DNA from: Lachnospiraceae bacterium
GTDB lineage: Bacteria; Bacillota; Clostridia; Lachnospirales; Lachnospiraceae
Length of the DNA: 63,995 nt
Direction: 5' to 3'
NCBI GenBank assembly: GCA_016283775.1
Contig: JAEENL010000137.1
Span: 1 to 63,995 of the forward strand
This document shows, in pieces, positions 38,182 through 46,364 of this stretch (position 1 is its first letter; every line of letters starts with the position of its first letter). Both the position numbers and the translations under genes were made by a program. The notes beneath the pieces were generated by a model that was not told the DNA's origin, made no database searches, and saw only the letters and a program-made list of their open reading frames with translations.

Positions 38182-38232
38182 AAAAAAGAGGCAAAGGGGT
38201 CAGTAAGTTTGCACTTAAAGACGCCTTTGCCT
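38182..38232 (-). terminator. Leader terminator of glnN (candidate attenuator)
   Basis: Minus-strand stem AGGCAAAGG/CCTTTGCCT (plus 38224-38232 and 38189-38197) followed by a run of Ts (38182-38187), located between promoter and glnN. A terminator in a leader is meaningful only if read-through is regulated. Confidence 0.8.
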
Positions 38233-38234
38233 TT
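38217..38234 (-). promoter_or_regulatory. ANTAR-like antiterminator hairpin, glnN leader
   Basis: AAAGGC-AAAGGC-GTCTTT on the minus strand: six base pairs (one G-U) closed around hexaloop AAAGGC, with A at loop position 1 and G at position 4. Its 5' arm and loop are the same bases as the 5' arm of the terminator, so the two folds are mutually exclusive. Confidence 0.65.
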
Positions 38235-38258
38235 ACCTCGTGTTTATTTATGGGGCGG

Positions 38259-38287
38259 ATTATACTCTTGCCTTTTTCGATTGTCAA
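38259..38287 (-). promoter_or_regulatory. Promoter of the glnN operon
   Basis: Minus-strand perfect consensus: TTGACA (plus 38282-38287), 17-bp spacer, TATAAT (38259-38264). Back to back with the gltB-side promoter. Confidence 0.85.
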
Positions 38288-38293
38288 GAGAAA

Positions 38294-38321
38294 TTTTCAC
38301 TTTATCTTGACAAAGTGAAAA
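38294..38321. promoter_or_regulatory. Dyad between the divergent nitrogen promoters
   Basis: TTTTCACTTT-N8-AAAGTGAAAA, a perfect 10-bp inverted repeat; its right half and spacer overlap the -35 box of the glt promoter. Candidate operator for a DNA-binding regulator acting on the divergent promoters. Confidence 0.5.
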
Positions 38322-38335
38322 AGTCGTACTATAAT
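38307..38335 (+). promoter_or_regulatory. Promoter of the glutamate synthase operon
   Basis: Perfect consensus: TTGACA (38307-38312), 17-bp spacer, TATAAT (38330-38335). Transcription would start near 38342, immediately before the leader hairpin. Confidence 0.85.
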
Positions 38336-38343
38336 CCGTGCAA

Positions 38344-38361
38344 ATGAGCAACGGCGTTCAT
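38344..38361 (+). promoter_or_regulatory. ANTAR-like antiterminator hairpin, glt leader
   Basis: ATGAGC-AACGGC-GTTCAT: six base pairs (one G-U at the same place as in the glnN hairpin) with hexaloop AACGGC (A at 1, G at 4). The loop end and 3' arm are also part of the terminator's 5' arm. Confidence 0.65.
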
Positions 38362-38399
38362 GCACACAGGCTGTCTGTGCGGCACGAACGTCTTTTTTT
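38353..38399 (+). terminator. Leader terminator of the glutamate synthase operon
   Basis: GGCGTTC pairs with GAACGTC (38386-38392, one G-U), an inner GCACA/TGTGC stem stacks above an internal loop, and seven Ts follow (38393-38399). It lies 26 bases before the start codon of the first glt gene. Confidence 0.75.
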
Positions 38400-38424
38400 G
38401 TTTTTTACGAAAGGACATTTACTC

Positions 38425-39519
38425 ATGAAAAAAGAAGGACAGGTGCGTATCCCTTCCGGATGCGCGATCGCAGCGGTGATCTCCAAAGAAGGAAAAAAGA
38501 TGTCCGGAGAAGCGATAACAAACGCAATGAAGCCCATGCATGACCGCAGCAACGGTCTGGGCGGCGGTTTTGCCGGCTATGGTATCTATCCCGAGTATAA
38601 AGATCTGTACGCGCTCCATCTGTTTTTTGATGACCGCAACACAAGAAAAGAATGCGAGGCATTCCTTAAGGAATACTTTGAAATAGTGCATTCCGAGGTC
38701 ATTCCGACCAGAAAAACGCCAAAGATCACAGACGAGCCGATGATATGGAGATTTTTTGTTTCTCCTTTAAGATCGATGCTTGCGAGCATGCAGCTTGACG
38801 AAAAGGAATTTGTCGCGCGCGCTGCCATGAAGATAAACACACAGATGAAGGGAGCTTATGTCTTTTCGAGCGGAAAGAACATGGGAACTTTCAAGGCCGT
38901 AGGCTTCCCCGAAGATGTGGGCATGTTTTACAAGCTTGATGAATACGAAGGGTATTCATGGACGGCTCACGGACGCTACCCCACAAACACTCCGGGATGG
39001 TGGGGCGGCGCCCATCCGTTCACTCTTCTTGATTATTCCGTGGTCCACAACGGAGAGATCTCGTCTTATGACGCGAATCGCAGATTTATTGAGATGTTTG
39101 GCTATAAGTGCACGCTGCAGACGGATACGGAAGTCATAACCTATATCCTTGACTACCTGATACGCGTGCAGGGGCTGACTCTCACAGAAGCCGCAAACGT
39201 GATATCTGCGCCGTTCTGGAGCACCATAGAGCAGGAGCCGGACAAAGAAAAGGCTGAAAGGCTTAAGTTTCTCCGGACGATGTTCCCAAGTCTTCTTATC
39301 ACCGGCCCGTTTTCGATAGTGCTCGGCTTCACAGGCGGCATCATGGCGCTGAACGACAGGCTGAAGCTCCGTTCCATGGTTGTCGGCGAAAAAGATGACA
39401 AGGTGTTCATTGCAAGTGAAGAAGCCGCTATCCGTGTGATGGAGCCGGATGCGGAAAACATCCGTTATCCCGCGGGCGGAGAACCCGTTATCGTCAAAGT
39501 GAAAGAAGGTGCGTTCTGA
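38425..39519 (+). CDS. Glutamate synthase, separate glutamine amidotransferase subunit
   Basis: 364 residues, class II (Ntn) amidotransferase. The likely nucleophile is C13 in IPSGCAIAAVI after a 12-residue propeptide that would be removed. Further family parts are GLGGGFAGYGIYPEY, the substrate segment SWTAHGRYPTNTPGWWGGAHPF and VVHNGEISSYDANRRFIEMFGYKCTLQTDTEV. It matches the N-terminal domain of GltB coded as its own gene (archaeal-type split enzyme). It releases ammonia from glutamine to the FMN subunit. AAAGGA precedes the ATG at 38425; an earlier ATG at 38344 lies in the leader hairpin and is unlikely. The next gene overlaps by one base. Confidence 0.88.
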   Translation: MKKEGQVRIPSGCAIAAVISKEGKKMSGEAITNAMKPMHDRSNGLGGGFAGYGIYPEYKDLYALHLFFDDRNTRKECEAFLKEYFEIVHSEVIPTRKTPKITDEPMIWRFFVSPLRSMLASMQLDEKEFVARAAMKINTQMKGAYVFSSGKNMGTFKAVGFPEDVGMFYKLDEYEGYSWTAHGRYPTNTPGWWGGAHPFTLLDYSVVHNGEISSYDANRRFIEMFGYKCTLQTDTEVITYILDYLIRVQGLTLTEAANVISAPFWSTIEQEPDKEKAERLKFLRTMFPSLLITGPFSIVLGFTGGIMALNDRLKLRSMVVGEKDDKVFIASEEAAIRVMEPDAENIRYPAGGEPVIVKVKEGAF

Positions 39520-41024
39520 TGGGTGTCGATTTTATCAGTCCCGAATTTGAGATAGAAAGAAACAGCCTCCGATGCACAAACTGCAGGCTTTGCGAAAAGC
39601 AGTGCTCAAACGGAGTGCATTTTTACAGTGAAAAAGACGGCGTCATGCTGAGTGATGAAACGAAATGCGTAAACTGTCAGCGTTGTGTGGCTTTTTGCCC
39701 CACAAGGGCCTTAAAGATCAAAAAGAACGAATGCAGTTTCCGTGAAAACGCAAACTGGCAGAGTGATACTATAAATGAGATCTACAAGCAGGCGTCGAGC
39801 GGCGGTGTGCTGCTTTCCTCGATGGGAAATCCGAAGCCTCTTCCCGTCTACTGGGACAGGCTCCTAGTAAATGCCTCGCAGGTCACAAACCCGCCCATCG
39901 ACCCGCTCAGAGAGCCCATGGAAACACAGGTCTCCCTCGGAAAAAAGCCCGACACGATAAAAAGGGACGAAAACGGGAAGCTTGTGACAGAGCTCCCGCC
40001 GCATGTGAACCTTTCGATGCCGGTGATGTTCTCTGCGATGAGCTACGGTTCCATAAGCTACAACGCTCACGCATCTCTCGCAAGGGCCGCGACGGAGCTC
40101 GGGATCCTCTACAACACAGGCGAGGGCGGCTTACACGAAGATTTTTACAAATACGGCCCAAACACCATCGTCCAGGTGGCAAGCGGTCGTTTCGGAGTGC
40201 ACGAGGACTATCTTGAAGCGGGCGCCGCGATAGAGATAAAAATGGGCCAAGGCGCAAAGCCCGGCATAGGCGGCCACCTTCCCGGCGCAAAGATCGTGGG
40301 AGACGTGTCAAAAACGAGGATGATACCTGAAGGGTCGGACGCAATATCTCCCGCTCCGCATCATGATATCTATTCCATAGAAGACCTTAGGCAGCTTGTT
40401 TTTTCGCTTAAGGAAGCAACGGAATACAAAAAGCCGGTGATCGTAAAGGTCGCAGCCGTACACAATATCGCGGCCATTGCGAGCGGCATCGCGAGAAGCG
40501 GCGCTGACATCATAGCGATAGACGGCTTCCGCGGAGGAACCGGCGCCGCGCCGACGAGGATAAGGGACAACGTAGGCATCCCGATCGAACTCGCGCTTGC
40601 GGCCGTAGACCAGCGATTAAGGGATGAGGGCATAAGGAACAATGTTTCCCTTGTGGTCGGAGGGTCCATCAGAAGCGCGGCTGATGTCGTAAAAGCCGTT
40701 GCTCTCGGAGCCGATGCATGTTACATCGCGACAGCTGCTCTCCTTGCAATGGGATGTCATCTTTGCAGGACCTGCCAGACAGGAAAATGCAACTGGGGCA
40801 TCGCGACACAGCGTCCTGATCTTGTGGAGAGGCTCGACCCGGATATGGGAAGCAAACGCCTTGTAAACCTTATGAGGGCGTGGAAACACGAGATCATGGA
40901 GATCATGGGCGGTATGGGCATAAATTCAATAGAGGCGCTCCGCGGGAACAGGCTGATGCTCCGCGGCGTCGGTCTTACATCCAAGGAGCTTGAGATCCTT
41001 GGCGTGATGCATGCGGGTGAATAA
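39519..41024 (+). CDS. gltB: Glutamate synthase, FMN and ferredoxin-domain subunit
   Basis: 501 residues. Two [4Fe-4S] ferredoxin motifs come first (C19/22/25/29 and C50/53/56/60), then the FMN-dependent glutamate synthase barrel with MSAMSYGSISYNAHASLARAA, GQGAKPGIGGHLPGAKI and GFRGGTGAAPTRIRDNVG, and a cysteine cluster CHLCRTCQTGKCNWG (about 405-420) for the [3Fe-4S] centre. It reduces 2-oxoglutarate plus ammonia to glutamate. There is no GltD partner gene beside it, so electrons probably come from ferredoxin (inference). Overlaps upstream gene by ATGA-type junction. Confidence 0.92.
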   Translation: MGVDFISPEFEIERNSLRCTNCRLCEKQCSNGVHFYSEKDGVMLSDETKCVNCQRCVAFCPTRALKIKKNECSFRENANWQSDTINEIYKQASSGGVLLSSMGNPKPLPVYWDRLLVNASQVTNPPIDPLREPMETQVSLGKKPDTIKRDENGKLVTELPPHVNLSMPVMFSAMSYGSISYNAHASLARAATELGILYNTGEGGLHEDFYKYGPNTIVQVASGRFGVHEDYLEAGAAIEIKMGQGAKPGIGGHLPGAKIVGDVSKTRMIPEGSDAISPAPHHDIYSIEDLRQLVFSLKEATEYKKPVIVKVAAVHNIAAIASGIARSGADIIAIDGFRGGTGAAPTRIRDNVGIPIELALAAVDQRLRDEGIRNNVSLVVGGSIRSAADVVKAVALGADACYIATAALLAMGCHLCRTCQTGKCNWGIATQRPDLVERLDPDMGSKRLVNLMRAWKHEIMEIMGGMGINSIEALRGNRLMLRGVGLTSKELEILGVMHAGE

Positions 41025-41046
41025 AGGCATATACGGAGGTAGCAAC

Positions 41047-41769
41047 ATGACAACGATCAGTGCCGAAGGCCTCGATCACAGATCGATAAACGAAAAAATA
41101 AGAAGCTCCGCGGAGCCCTGCACGGTCACGGACTGCTGCGGGCAGCGCTTCATAGGCGCAGGGATGGCGGACAGAACGATAGATATTCACGGAATACCGG
41201 GAAATGCTCTGGGAGCGTACCTTAACGGAGGGACTATCACCGTAAACGCAAATGCCCAGGATGCCGTCGGGGACACGATGAATGAAGGAACCATCGTGAT
41301 ACACGGAAATACCGGGGACGCGACAGGCTACGCAATGCGCGGCGGCAAGATCTATGTAAAAGGAAATGCCGGCTATCGTGCCGGCATTCACATGAAAGCG
41401 TATGAAGAAAAGGTCCCGCTGATGGTGATAGGCGGAAAGGCGGGCAGTTTCCTCGGAGAATATCAGGCAGGCGGCATGATAATCGTGCTGAACCTCTGGT
41501 CTTCGAGTGAAAAGTGTGTAGGTTTTTTCCCTTGCGCAGGAATGCACGGAGGCAAGATGTTTTTGCGCTCGACCTGCGAAGATGTGGTGTTTCCCGAGCA
41601 GGTGACCGCAAGACGCGCGACCTGTGAGGACAAGGCAGAGCTGAAAATCCATCTTTCAGAGTATTGCCGCATATTTAATCTCGACATAGAAGAAGTGCTG
41701 TCCTCTCCGTTCACCGTCATCACGCCTGACAGCAAAAATCCGTACAAGCGCATGTATGTAGCAAATTAG
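41047..41769 (+). CDS. Glutamate synthase, GXGXG-domain subunit
   Basis: 240 residues. The repeated beta-helix segments are visible: GIPGNALGAYLNGGTITVNANAQDAVGDTMNEGTIVIHGNTGDATGYAMRGGKIYVKGNAGYRAGIHMK (each turn G-N/D-A-x-G), as in the C-terminal GXGXG domain of GltB, which channels ammonia between sites in the joined enzyme. The ATG at 41047 follows ACGGAGG; the longer frame from 41011 overlaps the upstream stop. Its stop codon overlaps that of the oppositely oriented solute-binding gene by 4 bases. Confidence 0.9.
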   Translation: MTTISAEGLDHRSINEKIRSSAEPCTVTDCCGQRFIGAGMADRTIDIHGIPGNALGAYLNGGTITVNANAQDAVGDTMNEGTIVIHGNTGDATGYAMRGGKIYVKGNAGYRAGIHMKAYEEKVPLMVIGGKAGSFLGEYQAGGMIIVLNLWSSSEKCVGFFPCAGMHGGKMFLRSTCEDVVFPEQVTARRATCEDKAELKIHLSEYCRIFNLDIEEVLSSPFTVITPDSKNPYKRMYVAN

Positions 41770-43364
41770 CGCGCTTTCCTGTTTTTGATCTTTTTGGTCA
41801 CATAAGCGCAGGCGATCCCCGCCCAGGCAATCCCGAGCACTATGAACAGCACTTTTGATTCTGTGGGAAGTTTTCCCGTGATCTCGGGCTTTGTGCCGGT
41901 GCCCTGTCTCTTGGAAAGCTGGTCGAGCCTGTAGAGGCTTGTCACATCCTTTTCCAGATTCTGCATAAACGCATCATCAACAGTGTTTCCGCGGCGCACG
42001 GCCTTTGCGGTGTTCTCGATGAGCTGCGACGATGCGTCTCTCAAGGAAGCCGAACCGTTGAACACAGGCGTTGTGAAGGTATTTTCTATGTTTCTCATAA
42101 GAAGCTTTGAAGCTTCTATCTTTACGTAATAGTACTTATCGTTATCTTCTCCCGCGCGGGCCAGATAGTCCTTGTATTCGGCGCTGTCCTGCGCTTTTTT
42201 TGTGACCGGTAGATAACCCTCTGTCATTGCGTAGGCGTTCTGGACCTCATTTGTGAGGAGAAACTGTGCAAAAAGCCAGGAGGCGAGCACTTCCTGCGGG
42301 TCTTTTTTGTTGAACACACAGACAGACGGTCCCTGCGAGATCATCTTTGGATGCGAGGGGTCGATCTGCGGTATCTCTGTCACCACGGTCTCAAAGTCGG
42401 CTACGGACTCGCGGTGGATATCCATGAGCGGTGCTTCCGCTCCCATCCATGTAGCGCCCGCGGTCGAATCTATGGCAAAAATGCACTGTCCAGCGTTCAG
42501 GAAATTTCCGGGATAGCCCGAGATCTTGAACGTAGAAAATGCGCCTGATTTTGCATGCGCGGATATTTCCTTTAGGAACGAAAACGTGGTGTCATTAAAT
42601 ATCTCGATGGTCCCGTCGGGCAGCGAATAGCCTGCGTCTGCCTGCCTTAAATAGGTGATCATCATGTTGTCGGAAGACTTGTAGATAAAGGGGATGAGCA
42701 CCTTTTGCCCGTTCAGGAGGAAATTTCCCTCTGCGTCTTTTTTCATCGCGGCTTCCGACACTTCCCAGACAAAATCCCAGGTGAGAGTCTCAGGGATCGT
42801 GTATCCGAGCGCCTCCACAAAGTTTTTGTTTATATAGCAGGCTTCGGTGGAACGCATGTAAGGCACTGCATAAGTCTCGTCTCCTATCCTGCACTCTTTT
42901 AAGAATTCAGGCACCATCTCATCGTATTTCACGCCGTCAAAGCGGAGTTCCGAGCCTCCGAGGCCGTATTTTCCGTCGGAAAATACTTCATCCAGGGGCA
43001 CCACAACGTTCACGCCGGTAAGGTAAGTCGCGATGTGGTCGGGATAAGTGATGCAGACATTCGGAGTTGTCTGCGTTGCAATGTTTGTGATGACATCGTT
43101 GTAGATCTTTCCGTAATCGGTATAGAGTCTGATGTTCACTTTGACATTGGGATACAGCTTTTCAAAATCTTCCGCGGCCTTTGCGTATATCTCGGTCTGG
43201 GCCTTGTTTGTATCATTTTTTGCCCAGAAGGTGATCTCGTAGTTTTTGGAAGTGTCAAAGGTCTCCGGCATCCGGAAAGCCTCAAGCCCGCGTGAGCCGT
43301 GGCATCCCGTAAACACTGATGTCATAAGTATCAGAGAAATAAAGGCACATAAGATCTTTTTCAT
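41766..43364 (-). CDS. ABC transporter extracellular solute-binding protein, family 1-like
   Basis: 532 residues. Signal peptide with lipobox FTGC (about residues 17-20); the mature part is a sugar-type binding protein (YEITFWAKNDTNKAQTEIYAKAAEDFEKLYPNVKVNI, TWDFVWEVSEAAMKKDAEGNF, IDPSHPKMISQGPSVCVFNKKDPQEVLASWLFAQFL). Unusually it ends with a hydrophobic helix (VLFIVLGIAWAGIACAYV) and a basic tail, so it may be anchored at both ends. Start ATG overlaps the upstream permease gene by 4 bases. Last gene of the importer operon; substrate not identifiable. Confidence 0.9.
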   Translation of the reverse strand: MKKILCAFISLILMTSVFTGCHGSRGLEAFRMPETFDTSKNYEITFWAKNDTNKAQTEIYAKAAEDFEKLYPNVKVNIRLYTDYGKIYNDVITNIATQTTPNVCITYPDHIATYLTGVNVVVPLDEVFSDGKYGLGGSELRFDGVKYDEMVPEFLKECRIGDETYAVPYMRSTEACYINKNFVEALGYTIPETLTWDFVWEVSEAAMKKDAEGNFLLNGQKVLIPFIYKSSDNMMITYLRQADAGYSLPDGTIEIFNDTTFSFLKEISAHAKSGAFSTFKISGYPGNFLNAGQCIFAIDSTAGATWMGAEAPLMDIHRESVADFETVVTEIPQIDPSHPKMISQGPSVCVFNKKDPQEVLASWLFAQFLLTNEVQNAYAMTEGYLPVTKKAQDSAEYKDYLARAGEDNDKYYYVKIEASKLLMRNIENTFTTPVFNGSASLRDASSQLIENTAKAVRRGNTVDDAFMQNLEKDVTSLYRLDQLSKRQGTGTKPEITGKLPTESKVLFIVLGIAWAGIACAYVTKKIKNRKAR

Positions 43365-44227
43365 CCCTTTGTACCTCCTCTGGAAACGCCCGCCATGATC
43401 TGCTTGCGGAAAATAAAGAACAGGACGATGAGCGGCACGGAAACGGAAACGACGGCCGCCATCATGGCAGGGATATTCTCACGTCCGAAGCCGTTTTCGC
43501 GGATCTCCTGTATACCGTTTGAAACCAGGAAATACTTGCTGTTGTCTGTGATGAGTCTCGGCCATACATAGGAATTCCAGCACTCGATGACCTTTAAGAT
43601 GGTGATGGTCACCATCGTGGGCCTGCAGACAGGGATCATGACATCGATGAGATATTTGAAATCCGATGTTCCGTCAACAATGGCCGCTTTGTACAGTTCC
43701 TCGGGCACCTGCTCAAAATTTTCCTTGAGGAGATAGATGTAAAAGACCGAGGTGACCGACGGAAGCACAAGACCTGTAAATGTATTTCTTAAGTTCAGGT
43801 CGGTTATTGTGATGAAGTTTGTGATGATAACGAGCTCGTTCGGGATCATCATGAGTGACAGGAATATTGTAAACACCAGGTTTTTCCCCGCAAACTTCAT
43901 CCTTGCGAAAGCGTATGCCGCAAGCGTTATCACCACCAGCATTATCGCGGTCGTGAGCACGGTAAAGATCACCGAGTTCAGGAAATATCTTCCGAGCGGG
44001 ACTTCTGTAAACGCCGAAAGATAGTTCTGCACGGTCGGTGACAGCGTGTAGAGCTTCGGAACGTATTCGGAATTATAGGAAGCATAGCTCTTGAAGGATG
44101 TGAGGATCATCCAGTAAAACGGGAAAATGACTATGATCGCCCAGAGGATCAGGAAAAAGTGCGTTATTCCCTGTCCCAGCGCTCCCGCAAATCTTCTTTT
44201 GTCTTTTTTGTTGTTTTCGCCGCTCAT
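43361..44227 (-). CDS. ABC sugar permease, MalG/UgpE-like
   Basis: 288 residues, six helices, with the EAA loop (VPEELYKAAIVDGTSDFKYLIDVMIPVCRPTMVT, about 180-210) that docks on the ATPase. The hydrophilic N-terminus (SGENNKKDKRRFAG) precedes the first helix. Pairs with the upstream permease. Its start overlaps the upstream permease's end by 4 bases, and its end overlaps the binding-protein start by 4. Confidence 0.9.
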   Translation of the reverse strand: MSGENNKKDKRRFAGALGQGITHFFLILWAIIVIFPFYWMILTSFKSYASYNSEYVPKLYTLSPTVQNYLSAFTEVPLGRYFLNSVIFTVLTTAIMLVVITLAAYAFARMKFAGKNLVFTIFLSLMMIPNELVIITNFITITDLNLRNTFTGLVLPSVTSVFYIYLLKENFEQVPEELYKAAIVDGTSDFKYLIDVMIPVCRPTMVTITILKVIECWNSYVWPRLITDNSKYFLVSNGIQEIRENGFGRENIPAMMAAVVSVSVPLIVLFFIFRKQIMAGVSRGGTKG

Positions 44228-45132
44228 TTTTTTGCCTTTCCGGTTACCGAGAACCCGCCGCTCACCATGAGGTTTATCGTGGTTATCGTGAGCACCACCG
44301 CAAAAAGGATGATAGCCGCCGCCGATGCATAGGAAGGATAGCCGCCGCTGTCACCGTAGAGCATGTCATAGATATAACCGACTATGGTGTTCATGCCGGC
44401 GGAATTCAGGTCCGTTCCAAAGATCGCGACCTCATCGCTGTAGGCCTTGAAGGCGCCTATAAATCCGGTTATCACAAGGTATGATATCATGGGGCTTATC
44501 ATGGGAAGCGTGATGGTGCCGAATATCCTGAACTCCGAGGTGCCGTCCACTCTCGCGGCCTTGTAATAATCCTGGTTCACGGAGGCGATGGCGCTTGTGA
44601 GGATAAGGACTTTAAACGGCATTACCACCCAGATGGTGTAAAAGCACATCACAAACATCTTTGCCCAGTAGGGTCCGTCGATGAAATCCACTGTGGACAT
44701 GCCGAGCGCATTCAGCAGCATGTTCACAAAGCCGTCGGTGTAGGGCGTCTTTCTGAAAAGGAGCATAAAGACAAGTCCCACCGCCAGTGTGTTTGTAACA
44801 TACGGAAGGAAGAAAACGGTCTGGTAGAGCTCTTTTATCTTTTTTACCGAAGACAGGCCGAGCGCTATGAGAAGCGCAATGCCTGTGGAGAGCGGGACCG
44901 TTATGATCACTATGATGAACGTGTTTTTCAGGGCCCTCAGGAAATAGGCGTCATGAAGCACATAGGAATAGTTGAAGGTTCCTGTGCCAAAGAACGACTG
45001 GGAAGCTGAGTTGTAGCCCTCCTCAAAGGAATATATGAATACGTCCACAATGGGGTATACCATGAACACCCCAAGGAACAGGACTGCCGGAAGCAGATAC
45101 AGCCAGGGTTTTATTTTTTCTTTCATGCTCAT
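44224..45132 (-). CDS. ABC sugar permease, MalF/UgpA-like
   Basis: 302 residues, six helices. Contains the EAA loop (SVNQDYYKAARVDGTSEFRIFGTITLPMISPMISYLV, about 185-215). Starts either at ATG 45132 or at the second ATG 45126. Overlaps by 4 bases with its neighbours, so all four importer genes are translationally coupled. Confidence 0.9.
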   Translation of the reverse strand: MSMKEKIKPWLYLLPAVLFLGVFMVYPIVDVFIYSFEEGYNSASQSFFGTGTFNYSYVLHDAYFLRALKNTFIIVIITVPLSTGIALLIALGLSSVKKIKELYQTVFFLPYVTNTLAVGLVFMLLFRKTPYTDGFVNMLLNALGMSTVDFIDGPYWAKMFVMCFYTIWVVMPFKVLILTSAIASVNQDYYKAARVDGTSEFRIFGTITLPMISPMISYLVITGFIGAFKAYSDEVAIFGTDLNSAGMNTIVGYIYDMLYGDSGGYPSYASAAAIILFAVVLTITTINLMVSGGFSVTGKAKK

Positions 45133-46241
45133 ACCTCAAAAGGGATGCGTGTTTCCGTTTCTTTGTCAAAGATGTGAAGCTTTTCGGGAAGGACGGAAAA
45201 ACGTACCACGCCGTCGCCAGTGTTAAGACCTTTTTTACTGCTTATTATGGCTCTCGTGACCTCGCTCACAGTGTCGTCATGGGTGAAAACGACCGAAGTG
45301 TCGCGGCCCATGACTTCAAGGGCCTTGAGGCCTGCGACGAAGGAGCCTTCCGCATCAGGCATAAAGCCTTCGGGACGGATCCCGACATATACGGGCATAT
45401 CTGAAAAATCGCCCCCGCCGGGTTTTCTGATCTTTAACACAGCATCGTTCCCAATATAGACAGTGCCCTTTTCAAGCCTTCCTTCAAATACGTTGATCGG
45501 CGGCGTTCCAAGGAATTTTGCGACAAACAGATTCGCCGGGCTGTCGTAGATCTCCTGCGGCTCTCCCATCTGGTGGAGTGTGCCGGACTTCATAACGACC
45601 ATGATGTCACTTATGCTCATGGCCTCTTCCTGATCGTGTGTTACGAAAATGGTGGTGATCCCAGTCTCCTGCTGGATACGGCGGATCTCTTCACGTGTCT
45701 GCAGGCGGAGTCTTGCGTCAAGGTTTGAAAGAGGCTCATCAAGAAGGAGCACCTCCGGCATTTTTACGAGTGCTCTCGCGATCGCGACACGCTGCTGCTG
45801 TCCTCCCGAAAGCTCGGAAGGACGGCGCTCCATTAGTTCCGATATCTGCACAAGCTTTGCCGCTTCTTCGGCCCGCCTGTTCATTTCTTCCTTGGTGAGT
45901 TTTTTGTCGCCTTTGAAGTTTTTCAAAGGGTATATGATGTTCTTTCGAACGGTGAGATGCGGATAGAGCGCATAGGACTGGAAAACCATGCCCACGCCGC
46001 GGTCTCTGGGCGAGCGCTCGGTCACATCGGTCTCGTCAAAAAAGATCTGTCCTTTTGTAGGCTTCTCCAGCCCGCAGATGAGATTGAGCGCGGTGGATTT
46101 TCCGCATCCCGAGGGGCCGAGGAGGCTCACGAGTTTTCCGTCCGGAATGGAAAAATCAAAATCGTTTACCGCCACTACATCGGGCTTGCCTTTTTCCCTG
46201 TTTGGAAATATCTTTGTAAGATGCTTTAACGTGATCTTCAT
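45129..46241 (-). CDS. ABC importer ATPase, MalK/UgpC/MsmX type
   Basis: 370 residues. N-terminal ATPase: Walker A GPSGCGKST (about 39-47), Q-loop, signature LSGGQQQRVAIARAL (about 135-150), Walker B VLLLDEPLSNLD, D-loop and His switch FVTHDQEEAMS. C-terminal regulatory OB-like domain (about 235-370, VGIRPEGFMPDAEGSF). It drives the two permeases. Having its own ATPase in the operon is less common than sharing an MsmX in Firmicutes. RBS AAAGGACGGAG (weak). A perfect promoter lies upstream. Confidence 0.94.
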   Translation of the reverse strand: MKITLKHLTKIFPNREKGKPDVVAVNDFDFSIPDGKLVSLLGPSGCGKSTALNLICGLEKPTKGQIFFDETDVTERSPRDRGVGMVFQSYALYPHLTVRKNIIYPLKNFKGDKKLTKEEMNRRAEEAAKLVQISELMERRPSELSGGQQQRVAIARALVKMPEVLLLDEPLSNLDARLRLQTREEIRRIQQETGITTIFVTHDQEEAMSISDIMVVMKSGTLHQMGEPQEIYDSPANLFVAKFLGTPPINVFEGRLEKGTVYIGNDAVLKIRKPGGGDFSDMPVYVGIRPEGFMPDAEGSFVAGLKALEVMGRDTSVVFTHDDTVSEVTRAIISSKKGLNTGDGVVRFSVLPEKLHIFDKETETRIPFEV

Positions 46242-46301
46242 GAGAGAAACTCCGTCCTTTCAAAGCCTGAACCGTATTTTTGCAATGCGTACTGCGGTTT
46301 T

Positions 46302-46330
46302 ATTGTATTAAATCGCTTTTTTAATGTCAA
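46302..46330 (-). promoter_or_regulatory. Promoter of the ABC importer operon
   Basis: Minus-strand TTGACA (plus 46325-46330), 17-bp spacer, TACAAT (46302-46307), followed by about 55 bases of leader before the ATPase start. Confidence 0.8.
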
Positions 46331-46364
46331 TAACGAAGGGGCACAAAGGGAAAAAACAACCGTG

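Noticed and set aside
38338-38424. Longer start of the first glutamate synthase gene at 38338 or 38344
   Set aside because: That start lies in the promoter-proximal leader hairpin and is followed by the terminator U-tract; AAAGGA precedes the ATG at 38425.
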